Below, piece by piece: positions 32,574 through 46,100 of a DNA stretch of 64,000 nt. The stretch is from positions 1,370,858-1,434,857 of the forward strand of contig CM025854.1 in the NCBI GenBank assembly GCA_003952965.2, written 5' to 3'. Position 1 is the first letter of the stretch. Each line of letters opens with the position of its first letter. Made by a program: the position numbers and the translations under genes. The stretch is from Morella rubra (Eukaryota; Streptophyta; Magnoliopsida; Fagales; Myricaceae). Under the pieces are notes generated by a model. It did not search any database, had not been told where the DNA came from, and saw only the letters and a program-made list of their open reading frames with translations.

Positions 32574-35500
32574 GATGATTATTACCTTGACTAAGCTTAA
32601 GCTCTAATTTGCAATTTAATAGTCTTTTTATGAGTGTGTAAAACGTAAACAGTGAAAGATAAGCCTTTTGTTTTAACTTTTAATGGAGCTTTCCCACAAT
32701 ACTTACCTTAAAAAGGATATGTCTAATCATGCATTGGCTGTACTCGTTGCCAGTGCTAGGGTAGCCCTAGCCCTAGGGTCGTGTAGCATCCAAGGTAGAG
32801 TGGAAGCAATCAATGGGACTCTTTTTTAAAAGAAAAAAAAATTTGTTTTTTTGGTTTTACTGATTGGAGCTGTTATTAATTCTTTGTATATCAAGAATTA
32901 TATATATTCTTGAGTTTCAATAAATAGTGAAAAAGTTGAAACCCAAATAAGTTATAAGTTGAGCAGTGGGAGATACTTCTCAACTCAAGAGTGAATTTTG
33001 AAGGAAAATAATCACAATTTCCAGAATGAGTAAAACATGTTCCGTACATTGATGACCAAATTTTCAAGATTAGAAATTCTTTAACAAGTTCAATTAATGT
33101 AGCTCGAGTTATATAAAGTGAAGGTTTTATATAATCTTTTACTCGATAAGATAACAAAAAGTACCACATATCTCAATCCCACTTGTCCCATTACCAGTAC
33201 CTAAGCTAACCCTATGGCCACTTTTAGCCGGAAATTACTTTATAAAATGGCCTCTGGTTCGTTGCTTTTAGTTGTACTGATTGTTCCATGATCATTTAAA
33301 ACTGGTAAAACCAGCTACACTACACAGCTGGGTTTGGTTAGCTGGGCCTGATCTCAGGCATGCAGCGAAAGCACCAAATCGTGGCCTAGCCCAAACTTAG
33401 AACGACGATTGCTTGACCTGGTTGCTGAACAGCTGGTCAAACCCTAAATGCTAACAGCTAGAGCCAGTGTCATTGGCTTATCCGAATAACTTGAATTACG
33501 TGTATTTTACGCAAATGGTAGAAAAGGTTATACACTATACGCGACATAACCAAGTTATGATTGATTGTAATGCATTTGCCAACTCATGATTGTTGAACTG
33601 CGAGAGCATTTGTTTTTTCGTGATGAAGAAAGTCATTGTTTTTTAGTTTTCCTTTCAGCCAATAGTTCTCGAGCGATGTTCTTCTAAGGTACGATAGAAA
33701 ATTCATATAAGGAGAGAGAGACAGAGTGGGGGGGGGGGGGGAGGGGAGGGAGATGGCCGATGGGGTTCTGGTGGGGCTTACATGTTCAATAAGATTAAGA
33801 CCGACATTAAGTCCTAAGGAAACTTGTTCTAAATTCAAACGAAACAATCTTCTATTATATATAAACATCGAGACAAAGTAGCTGGAGCCCAAAATGGAGT
33901 TCTAAAAAAAAGAAACTTCTTTCTAAATTGAATCGAACTGTATATTTTTGCTTCAGTTTTAGATTTCCTGACCCAAGAACTCCCATATTACCACTACCGG
34001 TTAACCCTTTGGTCAAAGAATCCATCAAATCGTGTTCACTTGTGCCTTGGACTGTATATCAGCTTCTCCAAGGTTGTCTCCGCCTGTGATTAGCTTTCTT
34101 AGACATAAAGCTTAAACCAAGTCTACAAGTAACGGAAAATCCTTCACAAACAAAAACAAATCCATCACTCTCACAAATCTTCTGTTTCCCTCTCTTGATA
34201 TGACAACCCCATTGTCCTTATTGTTCCCAGTAGAAGTTATATCCGTCCCGATATTAAGGTTTAGACTTTGAACGATTGCGCCCCATTCAAACTACATGTA
34301 ATTTGGATATAACTGTGCAATGAAGTTATGTCAGATGAACTAAAATATATTTGAAATTTTGAAGCATTTGTTTTTACCCCTGAAAACGAAGTTTTCTTGT
34401 TTATTTTTCTCAATCATCACGCAGTAGCATTTTCATCTGCTTAATTATATATGTGGTAATTGGGATCCAAAATCGGTGGTCCAACTTCTAGGGTTTGCTT
34501 ATAGAAGTTGCAAAAAGATAGTGTATTAAATTAGAGATGTAGCTTTCACAAAGATAGTTAACTCTGTTTTAACCTGTTCCTTCAGTCTGCAGATTTATAT
34601 ATATACCTGTTATCTTATTGGGTTTGAATATTGCAAGGAGCTTGTGGGGGGTGGGGACTAAACAATGGAGGTTTTAGCCTTCTTCTAGATTGAGAACAGA
34701 ACCTGCAGGAATAAAGAAACCCTAGATACCATGGCAATCATCCATTACACGTGCAATGGCCCCATGTGCAACCTGGATGTCGGCTTGACTGGTCTTAGTG
34801 GAACAGTACCTGTCTGCATCATTTTCCAGCAACATCTTTTTCCATACAACCTAACGTGTCCTTAGAAAAAAAAAGAAAAGGGAAGAAAAACCTAGCTAAC
34901 GTGTCTTTACGTAAATTTTTAGGTGGGCTACGAAAGCAGATGGGATTTCTACTTCTCTAGATTCTTAATTCGTGCTATTTATATCATTAATTTTGGATTT
35001 TCCGGCCACTACTTTGTATTTAATGCAAAAATGACATCATCGAGGAATTGGTATACATTGTAGTGACGAAAACAATTTAATATTCCTTAAGGGATATGAT
35101 AAGATTTGAATTCATTAATTATTCTTATTGCATTTTATAAAATTTAATCCAAGATAGTAAACAGAGAGCGGTGCAACAATTAGGAATTGAAGTACCTCGT
35201 TATTGATTTCTTAATATTTTTAGTTTTTGTTCCTTGTCACGTCTTGTTTTTGCATTTTCTAACCGTTAGTACTCTTATCTATAAATCCAAAGTCAAATTC
35301 TTTTAATATTTCCAACTCAAAATGATAATGCTATTTTTACTCCTATATATTGTTCAATAAAATTATGCCAATTCCCTTGACATTTTCACTGAATGGAAAA
35401 TATTTACCATGTTTACTTTAAAACAGTAAACAGAAATTTTCATTTTTTTTTTTGGTAAATTCACAAACATAGATATTATCTATTATATAGGCTAACCAAC

Positions 35501-38500
35501 ATATAAAATATAAAATATGTAGTCGGTGTGGAGCACGAGATTTATAAACTAAAAGATATACTTCGGTTCTTCCCTACGCGCTCGTCATATTTTAAATAAG
35601 ATGACATTGCTATGTAATTAATTACTTTATTTGCAAGGGTATTGTTTTTTCTTAACCTGTTCACAAGATTTTTGACCACAGTCCTTGTAGGTTTCTAGTT
35701 CACTTCCCGCTGACGTTTTCGGTTTCTTCAGAAAAGAGTACGACTCTTATTTTTTCGTTTACCAAACAGAGTCCGAAGTTCCGAGCTGGTGATGACGTGG
35801 ACGCCGCTCTGCTGGAACCCACTGGTGAAAAGACTATAACTGCAGGCTGCAGTGCCACACCTGCGGTCAAAATCGAAGAGATATGATGAGGTGCAAAATT
35901 TTCTGTTCAGCACGTGCACCTCGATTCGGAGGAATGAGTGGGTTTTTTTTTTTAAGGAATGATAGTTGAGTACAACTGTACAAGCGACTCCGTCTTAGTT
36001 TTTGTCCTGATTTGTTTAGTCCTCTTAGTTGTTATTTAATTTTTTGAATCAACAATTTTTTATTTAATTCTATCAATTATTAGTTTTGGTTTTTCAATCG
36101 GGTCAGTTTTCATGATCTTTTTCTCCCAAGGCAGCTTTGGTTTGCGTAAATTTTTATGCTGCGAGTTGGGCTTGGTTCTTCTTTTAAAATTCCATGCAAT
36201 ATTTTTCTAGACGTTACACTATTGTCGGGGAAATAAAATTAAGATCTTGGTTGGGATTCAAATTGAAAGGTTAATGAAGAAACTAGACAGAAACCTAACT
36301 AGAAAGAAACCCTTTACCAACCCGAGCTTTGGTTTATGATAGTACTGCTTAATAACTTCATTAATTTGCTTTCTTTGAGTTTGATCAACTACTACACGCT
36401 ATGTCATGCTTTATATTTTTGTGCAGACAGGCGAGCATGATTGGGATTCCATCACAACCCTAGTTGTCTCTGCAAATCTAAGAGACATGGTTTCGTGTTT
36501 AAGATTACTTAATCACTCATTGTCTCTTCAAACTCTTTTGTTTTAAGGTAATTCACTCTAGCATAGCATGCAAGAGGTGCAAAGTTAATTCACAATAAGC
36601 AGCTTGTTGGAGGGGAACTAATTTTGTATGTCATTGTTCATCCAAATATAATCGAGGATGAGGAAAACTAAAGACCATCTGGCTGCATCCTGGCATAATT
36701 AAACAACAAACCTTAAGATTGAAACTGCATTATTCTCGACATTGAAGTTCCCTGAACAATTAACTTTGAAGCTCTTTCCATGAAAGAAAATAGATAAGAA
36801 TAGAAAAAAGAACAAAAGAAGCACAGATAAGAAAATTAAATGGATATTACGTTTGGTTGGTGGTGAAAATAACAATAACATTTACGCAAATTAATCTCTG
36901 TGACCTTTGGAACCAAATGCTCGTTCTTCGTTGATATTGCACGCTAATATATAAAGTGGTGGACCATATATTTCTGGAACATGCCACGCACTGTGTTTCT
37001 CACAATTATTATCATGGAGACCGAATGGAGGGTGGGACATCCAATTGTCAACTAAAGGCACACACATACGTGCAGCACCTGCATGCTTATTGCATAGCTT
37101 AATTGGCTAATCTAACAAGTCGGAGTACTAGTTTCGCTGGAGTCACAGACAAAGAGTTTATAGTGGAAGGAGCTTGGCTTTCGCAATTGGTTTTTGGCCT
37201 TTGTTAACTCGTGACGTACGTACTGTTACTTGTTCTGTAACCTAGTCAATCTGCTATTACGCTTTCAGTGTGATCTGCTTAAGTGTGCAGGGAATATACC
37301 CTTTTGCATATTCTGGCTTAAATTTTAGCATCTGGCCGTATGCCTCTTGGTCTGACTAAGATGTCCACGGAGTTGGATATCCCAATAATTACACAAAAGG
37401 GGAACGAAGATGGCAAGTTTACCTCGTAACAATCTGTACGCAAGAATATTTTAGAAACTATGATCTTGGCTGTCGTGGTTATTGCCAGCATCTAATAATA
37501 AGTCATATGGGTATTGCCGGACAAATGGTAGGACTTAAATGGCGAGTTCTTTGTGGTGGTCTCTAACACATGGTGACCACCTCAGGTTAGGTGAATCCAG
37601 ACTTAAAAGAGGATGGAAAAAACAAGTTCAAGGGAAAAGGTTATGTGAATTTGCAGTACTCAATTACTATTTGAATTCATGTGTCTTTAAGTGGGAGGAC
37701 ATCAAATCATCCCAAAAAGCAATACAGGCAGATTATATTCTGTATGAGATTCGAAATTTCAAACAGGGATTAGGCAAGTGATTCTAATTCGGTTGTGTCT
37801 TTAATTTCATTCTTTTTATCTTTAGGCTTTTCAGGCAAACATGGCTTATTTATTGTATGTAGGAGAAAGTACATAGGAGGCGTGGCCGAATTACAAAGTT
37901 GTATCCACTTTATGCTATGGGTGATCATGAGAGAGAGATGCTTTTTAAGAGAGAAGACGAAGTCGTGCAGGTCATTTATTTCGTAATTTCCAAAAGAAAC
38001 ACACAAAAAGGCACCTTTGGATTGCCAAAAGGCCTATCAAGACTGTTTTAAATTTCTAAGCCGGAGTAAAGTTCAGACACATGATTATAAGTTTATGTCG
38101 TGCTCCTTTAAAGATATCAGTCGAACCCATAATTATTGTCTAAAGGTGATTAATTAATTATTGATAATTCCGCATTAATTAACACGCTTTATTGTCTCCA
38201 AGATCATTCTTTCTATTTCATGCTAAAGTGGCCAACAAGTACTACACATGAATGAAAGCCATTCTTCATTGTTGGAGATAATGGCTGCCAATGAGCTGGC
38301 AGGTTGATGCTGCCAAAGACCTCGCCTTGATACGACCAACTGTGTTGGCCAATTGTGGTCATAGGTTAGCCTTGTCATCATGCTATATATATACTGATCT
38401 TTTAAGATTAGGATTAACTACAATTCACTGGAGTTTTGTTTCATTAAAGGTTATATTCGAGTGTACATAGTCCGTTAATTAGGAAATTAATGTTTAGCTC

Positions 38501-39900
38501 ACTGTTGTTTGCCCTAATAATCCCCAAAATGCTTTCCATGCTAATTTGCAACATTCTGGGAAACGACATGGCCTTACCTTTGACAACCAACAGTACTACT
38601 ACTTAAACCTAAATAGTTGCCTCAAAAACTACAATACTTGTTGGTCGAGAACCCCATCAGTATCGTTGAGAAATTTTATAAGAAATTGCAATAGTTTTTG
38701 GCGAGAAGATCAAAGATTCAACTCTGTCTAGTTGCGTACGGCTCTCTTCACAATATCCCAAAACTTAAAAGAAGAATTAGGAGAAAGAACAGATGAAATT
38801 CTTTATTTGGGCGACACAAATAGTAGCATATAGATAGAAGCTGTGTATAAGATTGACTTTTCTAGAGCATTTTTATAAAATTTTTGTTTTTTGTTTTGTG
38901 AGGGGTGAGGTTGGGTGTCATTATTAGCATTTGGGTGTGGGGTCAACCTGCACATTTGGGCGAGGTCTACATGTTGGTGCCTATATGTGACACGAGAAAG
39001 CGATTGAAAGTGATTAATGATTATACATAAAGATTAATTAATGATAATAATACAGCATTGCCAGACAAGCTGTACCTCCAAAGCCTAAACAAAACAAAGA
39101 TCAGAACGGGAAAATCCTCTCCCCTTCTTTATCTCTAGATCTCCTATTTGTGCTTCCCTTAGTCAAGTGTTCTCTATTCCCGTATTGTCACTATCTTTTG
39201 TTCATTTCAGTTTTGGAATATGCTTCTTTTCTTTGTCTGCTTTGTTCCATTATTGTTTGATGATTATGATATCTGTCCTTAATGAATTTCGTAAATCCAC
39301 GTCTGATTAAACCCCTTAAACACGATCAATAATAGCAACAAACTCTTGGCATACAGTACTCTCCCTTTCACTATGAGAGAATGACTCGGTTCAACAAATC
39401 AACTCTTCAAATTAACTTGGTATTAGTATTTTTACGTTCAGAAAAGTACCATATCATGAATATCGATCGAGATCTAGCAGCCGTCGTTGTGGAGGCGATC
39501 AATAATGTCACCAGCCAGGGATTCATCTTTATGGGTAATGCATATGGTCACACTACAGTTTATATCACAAAACAAATAGATGAATTAACCATGCCATGAA
39601 GAGGACCCCGTATATATGTAACCATATATAGGTCCTATGTTTATTTCGTTGGTAATTACCTAGATTCGAAACTGAATAAATAAGTTGGAAAAGAACAGGA
39701 GATAGAGAGATAAGCATATATATGTATGTATAATCTTGCCTGGTCCATGCATGAACTTCACCGGGGTTTGGGTTAGCTAGTCTATGAATAGTTTAGACTA
39801 AGTCTCATTTTAAGGAAATAGATTAAACCTGTCTGACTTAAACTAGTTAAGACTACAAATGTTGTCAAATCTAGAAAAGATAGCTCAGGGTCCTATTATA

Positions 39901-40196
39901 GACCTTCTTTTTGTTATTCTCAATTTAGGAATTTTTGTATTTTAATAAGAGTTAGGAGGTGACATAGCTTATATGTTGGACTTGAAATCTTACTCAATGG
40001 TAGGTTGCACTTTTCACTTGAGTATTATACTCTTCAGTCAATTTGATAGACCTTCTTTTTGTTATTCTCAATTTAGGAATTTTTGTATTTTAATAAGAGT
40101 TAGGAGGTAACATAGTTTATATGTTGGACTCGAAATCTTACTCAATGGTAGGTTGCGGTTTTCACTTGAGTATTATACTTTTCAATCAATTTGATA
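39901..40196 (+). repeat. Tandem duplication of 148 bp
   Basis: 39901-40048 and 40049-40196 are nearly identical (GACCTTCTTTTTGTTATTCTC start, CAATTTGATA end). Only a handful of substitutions separate them (for example GTTGCACTT versus GTTGCGGTT), so the duplication is recent. It lies about 2.1 kb upstream of the LBD29-type ATG. Confidence 0.9.
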
Positions 40197-41487
40197 GATA
40201 ACGAGATAAATTATAAGTTATATTAAAAAGATAAAGAAAAATGATACGTTATCTTAAAAGGTTAAGCTGATAGAAAATAATAAATCTACGGTACTTTATC
40301 ATTGGAAGAAATTATTCAAATGTTAATGTGGATAATAACTGTCTCACTAGGTTATGCACCACCCCCGCCCTGTTGTCTTGATTGGATATATGCATAATGG
40401 AGCAAATTAGCTTGAAACCCTATCATATGATTCATATCTCAAAGTCCAAACTACTATTGTGGACCACAGTCCTCCTGCCGTACTCCCGGCAAGAAAGATA
40501 GATATTATAACTTTCGCATATCCTAATCCAGATATACAAGAAGAATGAAATCAACTTCTGGGGAGCTCTAGAGATTGTAGAAGAATAAACCCTAGTCATA
40601 GGACTAGGAAGACCTACAAGGGGGAGAGAGGGCCCTGACACAAAAGGTCTTGTAGGAAACATGAAATCTAGAATCGATGAATTTATTTCTTTCTGCATGT
40701 CTTGATCCAACAGCAACTAATTTGACTATTAGTTATGAGCTTTCAGATCCCAAAATAAAAATATGCTCCCTAAATCTCCTTAAATTAACCTGCCCCTTCA
40801 TTGGTCCATATAAACTAATGAATATAAAAGACCATACGTTAGGGAACTCTAGACAACTGTGGAATGGTTGGGCGGATGTCTAGTTGTCCCCAATTTAACA
40901 TATAATATCTATATTTAAATGTCGATCGATGTAAATAATAATTAACTAACTACAGCATATATATAATACCCACTAATTGCCCTCTGCAATTATGGTTCTG
41001 TTCAAATATGCTGACTTCATTAATCCTCCCCAACACTTCTGTTCAGAGGGGTCCTAAATTCATCGATCCTCCATATATAAGGGCCTGGCGTTGATTGTTT
41101 CTGAGTTAGTGCTAAAGTGCCTCTGGTTCAGTGCAAGTGCAATTATACAAGGATCGTACACTCCCGAGAGGAGGAAAATCTCCCACAAGGCTTCCAACTG
41201 TAACAAAGATAAGGAATTAAGTAGGAGAGTCAGTCATCTAAAGGACGTACGTTACAAATTATGTTTTTCCTTAACCTCGAATTATTCTTCACATGATTAA
41301 TTGCGTACATTTGGGTCATCCACGTGGAGAAGGATTTGGTCTTATCATTGAACACGTACGTTGCCAGTGCTGTTCTTTACATACATAGAAACATGTACAC
41401 GCAAACACTTATATACGCAACTAATTCGTACTTTTACAATATTATTACATTCATGCTGCATATATGCTTAGGGTATCTGAATCTAAT

Positions 41488-41493
41488 TGTCTC
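41488..41493 (+). promoter_or_regulatory. Canonical auxin response element TGTCTC (upstream of LBD29-type gene)
   Basis: TGTCTC lies about 830 bp upstream of the ATG at 42319. ARF7 and ARF19 are known to bind such sites at Arabidopsis LBD29. A 6-mer occurs often by chance. Confidence 0.3.
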
Positions 41494-41702
41494 AATTTGT
41501 TTAGGGACACAAAGAAGTTCAGAGAAGCAAAACGGTGAAGAATGATCGTAAAATTTGTCCAGTGGAAGGTGCGGACAACCTTTTCTGCTTTTGGGTAATT
41601 GGTAGGTACTGTTAAGTTCCGAAGAAAGACTGTACAAAAGAGGGCTTAGCCCATAATTACAGATATATAGCAAACTAAGTAGGCCAGTACGACACAAGCC
41701 TA

Positions 41703-41708
41703 TGTCTC
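41703..41708 (+). promoter_or_regulatory. Canonical auxin response element TGTCTC (upstream of LBD29-type gene)
   Basis: A second TGTCTC, about 615 bp upstream of the same ATG and 215 bp from the first. Two in 1 kb is mildly suggestive only. Confidence 0.3.
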
Positions 41709-42241
41709 TGGACCGCTCAGCGAAGGCTCCTATAAGTCACAACTCGAGAAGGTCAAAATAAAGCTGTATATTATGTTACTCCGAAAGCTACACAAACCTG
41801 CAGATCGGACAAAGTGAATATATTGATCTTCAACCAGAAAATTATCATGACGAAGAAAACACACTTGACGGTGACGATTGTTTTAATGCTGCAACAATGT
41901 GGATCTAACCAAACATTTTTCCCCTAAATTCCTTCTTTAATTTTCATTCTCTCAGATCCTAGCATATTCAATTTCTAAATGTAGCCGTAGTTATCACAGA
42001 GGGGACCAATACATACAGAAAAGGAGGCATACTATATCCAATCATAAAGTAATGCAGAAATGGGTTTGGTTTATGCTAGCTCTTTTGTCCTATAAGGATG
42101 TTAAATGGAATCTTATTTGAAAGTATAAAATTTGGGATCTGGGAGTGATATAGAGTTTAATACTGAACTGTAGCCCATTAAGGAAACCTAATCTAATTAA
42201 GTATACATTATAATATACTCCACCCCCCTCTTCCTGTGGTG

Positions 42242-42249
42242 TTTATAAA
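42242..42249 (+). promoter_or_regulatory. TATA box of the LBD29-type gene
   Basis: TTTATAAA stands about 70 bp before the ATG at 42319, leaving room for a leader of roughly 40 bases. Confidence 0.6.
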
Positions 42250-42318
42250 CTTGGTGATAATGCTTTGCCCAAAGCCAAGAAAGCAAACAATTAAGCACCA
42301 AAACCCCAAAAGATCAAG

Positions 42319-43108
42319 ATGACAGGTTCTGGTTCTCCTTGTGGTGCCTGCAAGTTCCTGAGAAGGAAATGTGTCAGAGGCTGTGTTTTTGCCCCTTATT
42401 TCTGCCATGAACAGGGAGCTACCCATTTTGCGGCCATTCACAAGGTTTTTGGTGCAAGCAATGTATCAAAGCTGCTTGCTCACCTCCCGGTGACTGATCG
42501 TTGTGAAGCGGCGGTCACAATCTCATATGAAGCTCAGGCTAGGCTCCAAGATCCTATTTATGGCTGTGTTTCACATATATTTGCTCTCCAACAGCAGGTT
42601 TCTCCCTTTGACTTTTTCTAGTGTTATGATGATTGAAACCCTAACTTGTGTTTGTTCCTAATCTAATAAATGGTATTTTACTTTGTTTATGCAGGTTGTC
42701 AGTCTTCAAGCCCAACTTGCATCTCTTAAGGAATTACAAGCAACTCAAAGCTTTCTCAGCGACTCTGGTAGTGCAAACCCTAATGCAAAGTACTATGCAA
42801 AACCTTCTCACCCACCAGATGTCCAAAGTTGGTTTCACTCAGAAATTACCAACATAGTACCACAATTCAGTCCAAATATTACCAACAATGCCTCAACAAA
42901 TGCATACAACGAGAATGTGCCCATGGAAAACTCTTTCGGGAACTATCGAAACTCAATCATCCCAGAGGAAAATGCCTCATATGCTAGTTATGAAGAGGCT
43001 TCTCATTCCATGTCTTCTCTTGATTTCCATAAAAACGACAGACAATGGACTCTCCAAGATGCTGATGATCTTCAGTCAGTGGCCTTTGGCTATATTCAAC
43101 ATTCATGA
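42319..43108 (+). CDS. LBD29: LOB-domain transcription factor, class I, LBD29-type, 230 aa
   Basis: Exon 1 (42319-42597) and exon 2 (42695-43108) join in phase 0 at QQQ|V, the usual LBD intron site. The zinc-binding block C-X2-C-X6-C-X3-C uses Cys8, 11, 18 and 22. The GAS block ([17 protein letters not shown]) and a leucine-zipper-like coil (residues about 75-105) follow; the rest is a variable acidic tail rich in N and S. Segments such as [13 protein letters not shown] and [19 protein letters not shown] are those of Arabidopsis LBD29, which acts in the nucleus downstream of ARF7/ARF19 in lateral-root initiation and callus formation. LBD17 is the close alternative name. The gene faces an LBD16-type gene 7.2 kb away. 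Confidence 0.92.
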
Positions 43109-46100
43109 AGACTAGACAGGTCTAAGCACAAGATTGTATAATCGGTCAAGAGGACTTGTTAGTTTTTGAATTGCTGCTGCATAATTTGCAACATGCACTT
43201 TTGTGGCCATAAATAAGTTAGAAACCCTAGATATGTTCATACATTTGGAAACCCTAAAATCAACCCTATGATTGTTTTGTTTAATCTAGTGTAATCTTGG
43301 ATATGAGTAGAATGATAGTGTACTTCTTTGACAAAGCTGGAGAAGATATATATACTTTTATTTCGGCCATTGCTTTGTTTATATATATATATGGATCTAG
43401 CTAGTAGAGACCGTAAAATTTTGACCTAATACATACAGTTACCTATACTTTCCCTTTATAAACCAAAGAAGTTGCTATTGAGAATTGGCTAGCATGGGGT
43501 TTTTTTTTTTGGAAAAAAAAAAAATGAAAGATCTACTTATTCACAAACCCTACTTGTTGAACTTTCGTGATCAGAGATGAATGACCTAGACTTACTTTGT
43601 TGTGAGACTAAGCTTGCTTCTTAGATACGGAGAAATAGCATTCATGTTGTCCATGTAGTAAATAAGTACTTGCTTGAGCAACTAGCTTTACCTAATTGTC
43701 ACATTGAAGAAGCTTTTGGAGAATAACATAGTTTCTAGAATCTGCATGATTTCTGTTGATTATTTCCACATAAACCGTCTTCTAGTTTCTCTCCCCTGGT
43801 GATTTCTAAGCATCTGAATGGCTGTTCTCACTTTGCTCTTATAAGAAAGATGCAATGGGTATATCTGCAGAGACACGATATCAAAATCAATATCTATATA
43901 GTGGAAGAATTACCACAGTAACTAGCTTACTTATCTAATTCTTCCTTTGATCAATGAGCTTATTCCGGGCATGAATTCTGCAGCTTTTCTCGCTCACTGT
44001 GACCATTACTTTACTGGCATCTTTTTTTTTTTTTTTTTTTTCCCTTTTCACGCAGCTTAAATAAACAAACATATGGACCACTGGAACTTGTTAGGTGATG
44101 AAAATTTAATTTTGCCAAAGTACACATCTACAGTTGTGCCAATCTTGGACACAAACATTATGTTTTCACTAATATAACCACCTCCTATAAAAGATCCCCC
44201 CTTGTGAGTTAAAAACCTTCATCAACGTCTTAGTTGTTTCTCTCTGGAGCTTTTTCATGTTTCTCCAAGCTTGTAGTTGATTGTATGTTAGCAGACTACT
44301 TTAGAACCCTGAAAAAATGTAGTACTCAACTTGTCCTCATAGCATATTGCAAGTTCATCTGATCAACGCCCAGCCAACTCTACCTTGCATTTCCAGCATG
44401 TTGAAGTATTGCACCTAGGGGTTTTTTGTGTGCCTTTTTGTTGATTTTAGTTTCTAGATGGACAAAACCTAGAAATTATAAGGCTATCTCCATTTTTCAT
44501 CCCCATCATCATGAAAAAGCTCCTGAGAATCATCCATAGAGTGCATATCCATGCTGCATTCGGAAGCATTTGGAGAAACATAACCAGAATATCCAAAAAT
44601 CCATTGCATGCTTGTATTCTTGTGCTGAAAATTATTAATTAATATGCATGCTTTTATGCTTTAGATTTGTGGGATCTCTTCCGGCTAGCTGACTATCAAT
44701 TACTCCTATCGTGAATTCATTGCAGCTGGAAGATTTTATAATGATCGAAGATTTCTTGTGTCTAGTTTTTAAGACCATATATATGCATCCCACTGGTATT
44801 CAGTGGAGATCTAGAAACCTTTGAATTAATGGACTTAAAGCTACAAAAAAATTGTGGTCTCGCTTCTAATTTATGGTACTGCAATTTGAGAGCTGCAACA
44901 AGTTTTGGCTGTTCCGTTAATAACTCTAGCTAAGAGAAGGAAAAGACAGCAGGACAGAGCCTGCGGGAAGGGGGATTCGACCCCCGGAGCTAACCCTCCC
45001 CAAGGGGAGGAGGTGCCACTTGAGCTAACGCTCAGTGGCTCTTAGTAGCTAGCTTACCAGTCTTGAGAAGGCATTTGGCTTTGATCGCAATCTGCCTCTT
45101 GTCACCATTGACGACAGACACATAATTTCCACAAGCCTAGCACCACAATTACAACTTTGGTATTCAATTCTACAACAGCTAGCGGTCCTTTGTGCCATCT
45201 AATGAAGGTTATTTTGTGAACACTTTATAAGGATTATGTACCATTATTGTACAGCCAAAGTGAATCTATCTTTTGCTTCCTACATCAGTACCCACAAATT
45301 TGTAAACGATCTTCTTGACTTGAATCTATGACTCCAATCACAAGAACATAAAGGTACTCTGTGGTTGCCCTGTTCTCTATTTCCTATACGTTGAGATGCA
45401 AGAGACAACACTTCAAGGAATGTTACTTCAGGTTTTGCCCTCGTGCGAAAAAGTATAAGGCAAATTAATTGAGAGGAGCAGCATGTGGGGAAGCAACGGC
45501 AATAATATAATTCTAAAGCAAGATACCTATGCCTCTTTTGTGCGGTCGACACTCGACAGCAATGGCTTTTCCAGCAGCTTGGATAAGCAGACTCGATTCT
45601 ACTACGACTACTTTTGGTGAGAAGCTACTAGTCGACCCAATCCAGATAATGGTATTATACTATTATATATGTCAGGCCCCGAGCCCTTTCTTTCCACAAA
45701 AGAATTAACCTGTGGAACCCAAATTAACTCGTCTGACTGTGTCACCGACTAACGTTTGGAGAAATGGGTCCGGGCCTTTACACAAAGGCAAGGCCCAATC
45801 AAAGTGACCTAGCTAGTCCAAGACCCATCTCAACTAGACAACAGTCATGAATGGCAAACGAGGCAAGGAAAATAGGAATTCGCAAAACAAAATTCGAAAA
45901 TATAAATAAATAAATAAAACCTGAAAATAGTTCCACGGAATGCCTATTTTGCAACTTCTATTTGGTGGTATATATATATTACCGAATGAACCCCCCATTA
46001 AACAAAATTATGCCAAAAAATGATGTGAAAAACAACGACAAGAGTTATCCTAGGACTCTTGAACTTGACATTGGAAAGTCTTGGCTAAATTTCAGACACT

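Larger units (their letters stand above)
31799..42318. other. Gene-poor 10.5 kb between lipase and LBD29-type genes
   Basis: AT-rich DNA with only short, isolated frames. I recognise no transposon protein, tRNA or known miRNA stem here. An exon-like segment (32391-32573) and a 148-bp tandem duplication (39901-40196) are annotated separately. A small GC-richer island lies at about 35690-35940. The last 1-2 kb is presumably promoter of the LBD29-type gene. Confidence 0.55.

Noticed and set aside
37539-37781. 80-codon plus frame
   Set aside because: No recognisable domain or context; one of several chance frames in the gene-poor stretch.
32000-42000. Conserved plant microRNA stems
   Set aside because: I scanned for common mature sequences (miR156, 159, 160, 164, 166-169, 171, 172, 390, 393-399, 408) and saw none; a folding search was not possible.
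44960-45035. Functional tRNA gene on the minus strand
   Set aside because: A- and B-boxes are present but the acceptor and anticodon stems do not form; a SINE head explains it better.
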